Assembly (NCBI GenBank): GCA_015499995.1
Contig: JADNRV010000061.1
Location: 1-64,000, forward strand
Direction: 5' to 3'
Origin: Flammula alnicola
Taxonomy: Eukaryota; Basidiomycota; Agaricomycetes; Agaricales; Strophariaceae
Length of the DNA stretch: 64,000 nucleotides
This document shows positions 56,686-64,000 of this stretch, one piece after another; within the stretch, counting starts at the first letter, position 1; each line of letters begins with the position of its first letter. The notes under the pieces were generated by a model. That model was not told the origin of the DNA and searched no databases. It saw only the letters and a list, made by a program, of their open reading frames with translations. The position numbers and the translations under genes were made by a program.

Positions 56686-58283
56686 TGCGCTACTGGTATT
56701 GTACTGGTAGAGCTGATAATTGAGAAGATGAGGAAGTGTGTGTGCGAGCGCCGACTCGCAGATTGGCATTCGCCTGCACAGTATTTATACTGATTTCATG
56801 GGAAGGGATGTCTGCCATGAGAACGAATGATATCATGTACAAGGTGAAGTCAAATGAGAGCGCGCCATTAGTAAGGGCTTATTCAGGATCTCGGTTAGTC
56901 GGTAAGAATTCGGTTAGCCGCTGACGAGGCCCAAGCGATTTAGGTTAGGGTTAGCAGCACTCTTGACCTCGTCCGACTAGCATTGATGGCACCTCACTGT
57001 TCTCAACGACGAGCTTGCGACGAGCTCAAAAAGACATGTAATCCATTTGTTTTTTTTGGCACACTTTACAGGCTAAATTTATAATTAGTCTGTCTTCCAT
57101 TGAAGCCGAGGCAGACTGTTAGGAGCGGACTCGATCTATAGCTAGCAGCACTGATGGAAAGTTCGCGAAAAGTTCGTAGATCTCTCTCACATTTCTAATG
57201 ATCCCTTGTTTATATTTAGTCAACTACGAGGAAGCACTGGAAAGCCCCACAATCTGGCGCACGCGCAACCGCGTCCATGGTTCTAGTATCCAGCCCACCG
57301 CAGATTCAGTGAATGCTCGCACATTTACTCGTCTAATCATTAACGAACTTGGAACCATGTTGGAACCATCTCGTTCGCCTGCCATGAATGAACACTGCAC
57401 ACGCCATAGATGGTTCAAGAATGCCCATGACTGGTGAGCTAAAAATAAACGCCATTTCTCGCCATTCACAATATTCACATCTGAGAAGGGACTGGGGACT
57501 GGAGACACCGAAACACAAGAATCTGCAATACCTTGGGAAATATATTCAAGCGGCCGCGGTCTCCTGAGTCCTGAGTCCTGAGGGAGGACGGCGAACTTCC
57601 GAATCCTGGTTGGCCTCCACCTTTGTTAGCCCAACCGGGATGCCTGCAAGGTAAGGCATAGGCTATTTGGTATGGCTTCGACTTCGTTAGGCTAGAGGTA
57701 CATAATTAAGTCAGTAATAAGCAAACTCACTTTGATGACTGCTCCGGGAATGCAGAGCTAGACTGTGGCACGAATTGGATCTTTAATCAAAAGGAGGCTC
57801 ATATAGAGGTCCTGTCGATATCTTCTCGTAATACAGTAAACGTCTACAAAGGGTCAAATTCCATGCTCCGCACCACCTACATGACAAAATAGAAGTAAGC
57901 TGCAATGAAAACGTATGGGGCCTTTTTTTCAATTCAACCTTTCTTCGTGCAAGTTGACCAATAACATCATTTCTAGCTCTGAACTTGATGGGCCGCGTTG
58001 GAGCAAACCAGACCAATCCCCTTATCTACGAACGCGGTTTCGTTCGTATTTCCAACGTGGTATAAGTAACTCTGACATGCCGATGGATTCTGGAAAGCAA
58101 TGGAAAGCCGGTGAGCTTCAAGTGTCTTGAGGCACGTGCTTATGGATTGCCTGCTCTTGCCCGGGTCGATACTCGTGTCCGCCATCAAGATCGCGTTAAA
58201 CGACTTCCCTTGATTATAAGCCATGGACCCGGTTCTACTACTTCTTCTCCATCTACCCCCACTACCACCATCCAAAATTCTAC
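56686..58283. other. Intergenic, no gene seen
   Basis: 1.6 kb without a supported gene; frames at 57198-57518 have no motifs. Contains short direct repeats 'cctgagt' near 57568-57582. The last ~200 bases are the promoter of the thiolase gene, with CT-rich DNA before the ATG. Confidence 0.45.
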
Positions 58284-59731
58284 ATGGCCTCAATCGCAAC
58301 CGCCACCTCATCCAAGAAGGCCTCCGTGCTCGAAAAGCGCGAAGATGACGTGGTTATTGTGAGCGCTGTGCGCTCAGCCATCACAAAGGTATATTCATCG
58401 TGCTTACTATTAAACTACTACAAGACTAATATTGTTCCTTGAATACACAGGGTAGAAAAGGTGGCTTCAAAGACACGAAGCCAGAGATAATCCTCGCCCA
58501 TATCTTGCGCGCAGTCTACTCCAAAGCCAACCTCGACCCCAGCCTTATCGAAGACATTTCTGTGGGCAATGTCCTCCCTCCAGGTGGAGGTGCTGGTGCC
58601 GCCCGGGTGGCCGCGCTGCACGCTGGCATCCCCGTCGAAGCATCTGTCAACACCGTGAACCGCCAGTGCTCCTCTGGGTTGACCGCTCTCAACCAAATAG
58701 CAAACCAGATCCGCGTGGGGCAGATTGATATTGGCATCGGTGCGTACCCAATTATACACATAGTCTGGCTTCTGTACTCGCCGTACGCCGTGCACCTGCT
58801 CACCCCGGTCCCTCCGCGGTCCTTGTTATTTTGATTCCAGGTGCGGGTGTCGAGTCCATGACATTCGGCTACGGCCCGGGCGGTCTAGGCGAGCTCGCAG
58901 ACGAAGTACTCGTCACCCAAGCCGCCAAGGACTGCTTGCTCCCCATGGGCATCACCTCCGAGAACGTCGCGACAGAATACTCCATCTCCCGCCAGGTCCA
59001 AGACGACTTCGCCGCCAAGTCCTTCCAGAAAGCCGCCGCGGCGCAGAAAGCCGGAAAATTCAAAGAGGAGATCGTGCCAATCAGCGTAAAGATGGTAGAC
59101 CCGAAGACGGGGAAGACGGAGGAGAGGATCGTGGATCAAGACGACGGGATCAGGGATGGTGTCACCGCTGAGAGCTTGAGCAAGCTCAAGCCAGCATTTA
59201 CGAAGGATGGCACGACTCATGCAGGCGAGTATCTATTCGCTCAGATTTCTTCCGCGCATTCTGATGCGTATATTCTCAGGTAACGCCTCCCAAGTATCCG
59301 ACGGTGCCGCTGCCGTCCTCCTCGCCCGCCGCTCCGTCGCCAAGCGTCTCGGCCTGCCCATCATGGGCAAGTTCGTCGCAGCAACCAGCGTCGGCGTGCC
59401 CCCACACATCATGGGCGTCGGGCCCGCCTTCGCCATCCCCCGCGTGCTCGCCAAGACCGGCCTCGCCCTGTCCGACGTCGACTTCTTCGAGATCAACGAG
59501 GCGTTCGCGAGCCAGGCAGTGTACTGCGTGAATTTTTTGGGTATTCCCTTCGAGAAGGTCAACTTGAACGGAGGCGCGATTGCGATTGGGCACCCGCTTG
59601 GGTGTACGGGTGCGAGGCAGGTTGCGACCGGGATGGGTATCGCACGGGAAACGGGTGGCAAGGTGTTTGTGACGAGTATGTGTATTGGCTCGGGTATGGG
59701 TATGGCTGCTGTGTTTGTCAGTGAACAGTGA
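58284..59731 (+). CDS. POT1: 3-ketoacyl-CoA thiolase, peroxisomal type (with a GC-AG intron)
   Basis: Four exons (58284-58388, 58451-58739, 58841-59224, 59280-59731), 409 residues. Thiolases cleave 3-ketoacyl-CoA with CoA in the last step of beta-oxidation. The motifs are complete: nucleophile Cys108 in VNRQCSSGL, GVESMTFGY, NEAFASQAV, the GHPLGCTGARQ histidine loop and the second cysteine in SMCIGSGMGMA. LKPAFTKDGT and QVSDGAAA place it with the ACAA1/POT1 group rather than the acetoacetyl-CoA thiolases. No C-terminal SKL-type signal is present (end VSEQ), and no clear N-terminal PTS2 was seen, so location is unproven. The third intron (59225-59279) starts GCGAGT, not GT; the paralogue at 63440 has GTAAGC at this exact place. 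Confidence 0.93.
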
Positions 59732-60024
59732 GCAGGTGGAGGTTGAATGTAGGAGTGTTTGAGATGCTACGTGTCTTTTATTAATTTCTTCTCTGATTAG
59801 ATGTTTTGAATACGTGTAACGATACAGCACGACTATCGTTTCTTGGATATACCTGTGAATTACGGAAAATAGATTGCTTGGTGACCAAAAAAATTGAATT
59901 ATTAGGAAAATACAGGCTGAACGTATAGTATAATACATAGTGAACTTCGCACACTTCTTTAGTCCACGAATTCTCGCCATGAACCAACATTCTAAGGACT
60001 TTATCAAACACTCGGACCAATTTG
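59732..60024. other. Convergent 3' spacer
   Basis: 3' flanks of the thiolase gene and of the F-box gene. No motifs. Confidence 0.4.
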
Positions 60025-62714
60025 TCACCCAAAATGATGGACCTCGACATGCTTTATACGATCCATGACATCCGTCTGCAAAAATGAGGTTAAGGCGAAA
60101 ATAAAAGATATAATGATTAGCATTTCGATCAGAAAGGTTAGCCAGAACTCACCCTAATGCCAATAACCCTCTCTTCGTCCAGCAGCACCCCATGGAATGC
60201 ATACGTACGCGCAGATGCACACGCAACATACGGCAGGCGTCCCTCAACATGCTCCGAGAACGTCTCGGAGGGCTCGACGATCTCCGAGGTGGTGACGCAC
60301 CAGATCCGGCGCGCAGCGGCACTATCAGGGCCCTCGAGCGGGTTGTCCGTGTCCCTATCCCTGTCCACGTCACCGTTTTCGTCTTCGTCGAGGTCGGCGT
60401 TGCCGTTCGCACCATCAGACTCAGACTCGGACTCGGACGTCAGCTCGATGTCGTAAGGCGTTTCGGAGCCTTCTTCATCGTCCATGCTGATGTCCACGCT
60501 GTCAGTGTCGATGTCGATGCCCACGTCATGGCCATTATCGAATTCAGAATTGCTGCTGGTGTCGGTGCTGACGGAGCCACTGCCGCCAATGCCAACTCAG
60601 TTCGCTATCCGAAGCTTCGTGTGTGGCAGACGTGGATGCTACAGGCGCCTGATTAGACGCCACGCTGACGTCATCAGAAATAGGCGCGTTGGGAATGGGC
60701 GTTGCCGTCCGCTCCAGATCATCCTCGTCCACGATGGCGATCCCGGTATGCACCTGTCCGTCCATCATGGCGTCCATATCACGAGCGGCATCATCATCTA
60801 GTGCAGAACCGACCTCCACCCACGCCTCCTCCGCCTCGTCTACCACCCCTCCCGCTCCAGCATCTCCTCCATGCGTCTCCTCCTCGGCCCTCTCCCTTGT
60901 CCCCCTCCCCGGCTCTCTCTCCTTCGCCTTCCTCGCCTTCAGCCATCCCTTCATCCTCCTCACATTCTCTGGGTTGAAATCAAGCACGACATAAGGAAAC
61001 CCAGTGTCCGGTGCGCTGTCTGCGATCAGAACGCACCGCTGCCCTGCGGTCGTAGTGATCCACCGCGTGGGGATGCTGTCAGAGTTGAACCAGCGCGTAA
61101 TTTCCGGACCCCATGACGCCCAGGGAATGCGGGGTGGAGATGGGGACGATGGCGCGTTGGCATCGGCGTCGGCATCGGGGTAGGCGTTACTTCCCGGAGC
61201 TGAACTCGAGGAAGGAGCACCTGCGCTCTGTCCGTTTTTCCTCGGAATAGAGTCGGCACCCAATCCTCCGTCATCCATACGAGCACCTGCCGCCGTTTCC
61301 TCTTGTTCTCTCTTTCTCTCCTTTTCCTCCTTCCTCTCCTCCCTCTTCTCCTCCTGCTCTTTTTCATACTGCTCCAATACGTTCACCAACGCACTCCTAT
61401 GCGCAACGAACGTAAACGTGTGTCCGAACTGGAAGTTCCCCAGCTGCACCCCCAGGATCCTCACGGCGAAAATGCAGATCGCCTGCTCCGCGCTCGCCAG
61501 GTAGCCCCTCTTCGGGAAGAGATCCTCCTCTTCCTCTCCCTGGCCTTGGGCATTCAAGCGTTCTCTGGCTTCTTTCTTTTTGTCCAGATAGGACGAGGCG
61601 CCGATAGGATTCGGCTCTGAGCGGCACGATATCCCACCGACGGTGCGGCCTTCAGCGAGGGTGGGCAGAGATAAGGAGAGGACAGGAAGATGGGAGTTGC
61701 TATCAAGGCTCGGCTTGGACGGGATACGAAATATATCGAGCGCGTTCGTCTGGGTGTTCGGTAAGAGGATGATATCTTCCGTGAGGAAGACAAGGCCCGA
61801 GTATGTTTTGTACGGGACTGCGAAACTCTACATTAAACAAATGATAGAAGCTTAATCAACCGTAACAAAAACGAGAATAGAATAAGAACGTACAGTTTTG
61901 ACCACCGCAGTTCTCCAATCGTAAATGAAAACTCGATCGGGCGGGCTAGCGTCGTTACGGTGGTAGAATAGCACAAGGACGAGATTGTCGCCGACAATCT
62001 CTATCCCAATTGCAGGCTTCTCGTAAACAGAGTTCATGACATGAAGGCGGTGTTTGCGAGCTTGGGGGTGCGGTTTTCCGGAAGAGAATTCAAAGAAGGC
62101 GAGCTCGATATCAAATGTCGTACGACCGCCTGGGACGATGTGTGGAGTCCTGAAGAGGTATCGTCAGCGTAAAGCCGTCCAAAACACAAAAGCCAGGAAG
62201 AAGAGAAAAAAATGTAAACAGAAAGCAAGCGATAAAAAAACGTACGTAGTAACAACAGCAATCAAATCATGCTCATACACACAGAGACCCATATCAATGA
62301 TCATTCGGCCCACATCGATCGTCTTCCACTCCGCCTCCTCTTCAGCATGGCTGGGCAGTCGCACATAGTGCAATGCCCTCCGCGTTTGATCTCCCAACAG
62401 GTACACTCCGCCAGTGAGGTCATAGATCCCCGACGGGCTATGTTTCACCGGTATGCTCGCGGTGAAGTTGGGTCTAAGCACGGCCCAGGCCTTCTCCCCT
62501 GCTTTGAGTTGCGCAAGCTTGGTAGACACCGGAAGAACAGAGCAAGGGTTGTCCATCGCTTTCGCCCCTATCAGGGCGACATGGTATTGGAGCGCAATGC
62601 TCCCGCGAATGACGCTCAGCAAGTACCTGCATGCGAGCTCGCAAGCGACTAGGTCCGTCGGGAGAGGTGGCCAAAGATCTGGACGACAAGTTCTGGAGGT
62701 AGATCAAGGAGCAT
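60025..62714 (-). pseudogene. Large F-box protein gene with two one-base frameshifts
   Basis: Exons on the minus strand: 62714-62246, 62149-61894, 61827-60153, 60075-60025, about 815 residues if the frame is bridged. The start reads MLLDLPPELVVQIFGHLS, a clear F-box half, but the continuation (DLVACELACRYLLSVIRGSI) is in another frame, with one base missing near 62655. Near 60600 one extra base separates SDSEL from VGIGGSGSVSTDTSSNSEFD. All three introns are canonical and the remainder is clean: a beta-rich middle (IPVKHSPSGIYDLTGG, VFLTEDIILLPNT), a long charged low-complexity stretch (KEQEEKREERKEEK near 61350) and an acidic Asp/Glu-rich part (near 60400). Possibly an SCF adaptor, decayed recently, or intact in the organism with assembly errors. 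Confidence 0.7.
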
Positions 62715-63439
62715 TGGGGTATTGGGTTTGTCAGATGGCCGAGCAGAGAGCCGTGGTGGTCGTTCTGGATAAAAAAGAAAAATACGTTGTAATGGTGCCA
62801 AAGATATACCTGTCACGCACCATTCGGGAAATTTATCTTATCTTATCAGTTAGCCCCTGAGGCCTGGGCCTTCGAAGTCGCACAGAATTGGATTACACAA
62901 ACTTGGAGCTGCTTGCCGACAAAACGACAACTAGAGAGGCAAATTCAGCTACAGCGGTGAAGAGAAAAGAGTTGATGATAGTAACCTCTGGCGCGCGCCA
63001 AGTATGCCAACCCCGCGTACTTTCTTGGGCCGCATTCTGCTCTCGTTGAGTGCCACTGCCAGCTTCAGTTCTCTACCTCAATTAAAACACCGCCTGTCGC
63101 TTTATCGTATACGGAATGGTCCAATGTAAATCCCAGCAAGATCCCATTTGCCGTCTTGGAGGCGCTCGACGACAGACATACGGCAATGATGCAGATATTC
63201 TAGTCTCAACGTCCACAAGTGGACGATCTCGGTACGAGACTACAGATATTCCATACTTTTGCTATTCAATTCTTTGGTATGTATGCAACAAGAAAGGGAG
63301 AATTAATAAAAAAGCTACAAAAGCAACAGCGAGGTCCCCACCATACGACGCATGAACGCGGGAGGATATCATATATATACATATACAAGAGGAAAGAATA
63401 TCCCTCATACCGAAGGATATCCCACCACCGGTCAATCGC
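62715..63439. other. Intergenic, no gene seen
   Basis: Promoter of the F-box gene and 3' flank of the second thiolase. An AT-rich stretch with 'tatatatacatatacaaga' lies near 63370. Confidence 0.4.
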
Positions 63440-64000
63440 TTACTGCTCGCTAACGAACACGGCAGCCATACCCATACCCGAGCCAATGCACATGCTCGTC
63501 ACGAACACCTTTCCGCCGGTCTGCTTGGCGATGTTCAAGCCCGTCGCAACCTGTCGGGCACCCGTGCATCCGAGCGGGTGGCCAATGGCAATAGCACCTC
63601 CGTTCAGGTTGACCTTCTCGAAGGGGATGCCGAGGTGCTGCACGCTGAATACGGCCTGGCTGGCGAACGCCTCGTTGATCTCGTAAAAGTCAACGTCGTC
63701 TTTGGAGATATGGGCGAGGTCGAGTGCGCGGGGGATGGCGAAGGCGGGGCCGACACCCATGATGCGTGGGGGAACACCGATGGTTGCGGCGGTCACAATT
63801 TTGCCGACGATGGGGAGGCCAAGGCGCTTGGCAACGGAGCGGCGGGCGAGGATCACGGCCGCGGCACCGTCAGATACTTGAGAAGCATTACCTGAAGGCG
63901 CGATATATCAGAATGAGAGAGAATAAACTGAGACAAGGAGTTGCTTACCAGCATGTGTTGAGCCGTCCTTAGAGAAAGCGGGCTTGAGCCTGCCCAAGCT
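63440..64000 (-). CDS. POT1: Second 3-ketoacyl-CoA thiolase, partial at window edge
   Basis: The last exon is 63891-63440 (452 nt, the same length as in the gene at 58284), preceded by a GT-AG intron (63948-63892) and the end of another exon from 63949 to beyond the window. It carries QVSDGAAAV, NEAFASQAV, the GHPLGCTGARQ loop and SMCIGSGMGMA and ends VSEQ like its paralogue. Differences cluster around the DLAHISKDDVDF and LNIAKQTGG stretches. It is the inverted duplicate of the first thiolase, separated by the F-box gene. The nucleophile cysteine lies outside the window. Confidence 0.92.

Noticed and set aside
59276..60028. 250-codon minus-strand frame opposite the thiolase last exon
   Set aside because: It is the antisense of a conserved thiolase exon and has low-complexity His/Thr stretches; no motif supports it.
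1..64000. A biosynthetic gene cluster around the reductase at 55412
   Set aside because: No polyketide or peptide synthase, terpene cyclase or tailoring enzyme set is present within the window.

Overview
The window looks like nuclear DNA of a mushroom-forming basidiomycete (Agaricomycetes). Protein genes are cut by many short GT-AG introns (mostly 50-70 nt) carrying CTAAC/CTGAC-like branch sites. Gene types are typical of that group: F-box proteins with leucine-rich tails, a sedolisin tripeptidyl-peptidase, peroxisomal thiolases, small secreted cysteine-rich proteins and an O-fucosyltransferase-like membrane protein. No tRNA, rRNA or CRISPR array was seen. Exon models below were built by reading the sequence and by comparing paralogues within the window, not by homology search.

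Region 1-40 kb is accessory, repeat-rich DNA. It holds five copies of one F-box/LRR gene (three intact with one intron each, two decayed), a tandem pair of small secreted proteins with a possible beta/gamma-crystallin-like pattern, a frameshifted relative of those, a secreted kinase-like protein with an 11-residue Ser/Arg repeat tail, a Nudix hydrolase gene cut in the middle of its Nudix box, a multi-exon gene of unknown function, and two families of long non-coding dispersed repeats (called R1 and R2 here). A ~3 kb segment carrying a 177-residue secreted seven-cysteine protein is present three times (19.4-22.2 kb, inverted at 35.8-38.65 kb, and 44.5-47.6 kb). Each copy received its own transposon in the gene's 5' flank, and the sister copies show the empty sites. 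One of those insertions is itself interrupted by a 254-bp element with perfect 33-bp inverted ends. At least five terminal-inverted-repeat elements with 7-10 bp target duplications can be delimited.

Region 40-64 kb is more gene-dense: an intronless F-box protein, a five-exon sedolisin, a serine-rich protein, a truncated duplicate of the fucosyltransferase gene, a ten-exon helical protein, the intact fucosyltransferase-like gene, a medium-chain reductase, and two peroxisomal-type 3-ketoacyl-CoA thiolase genes pointing toward each other around a large F-box gene. One thiolase intron is of the rare GC-AG type while its paralogue has GT-AG at the same place.

No operon-like cooperation is evident. 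The window is best read as a fast-evolving locus in which small secreted proteins and F-box genes are multiplied by segmental duplication and remodelled by hAT-like elements. Four genes carry single-base indels that break otherwise clear reading frames; these could be real pseudogenes or assembly errors.
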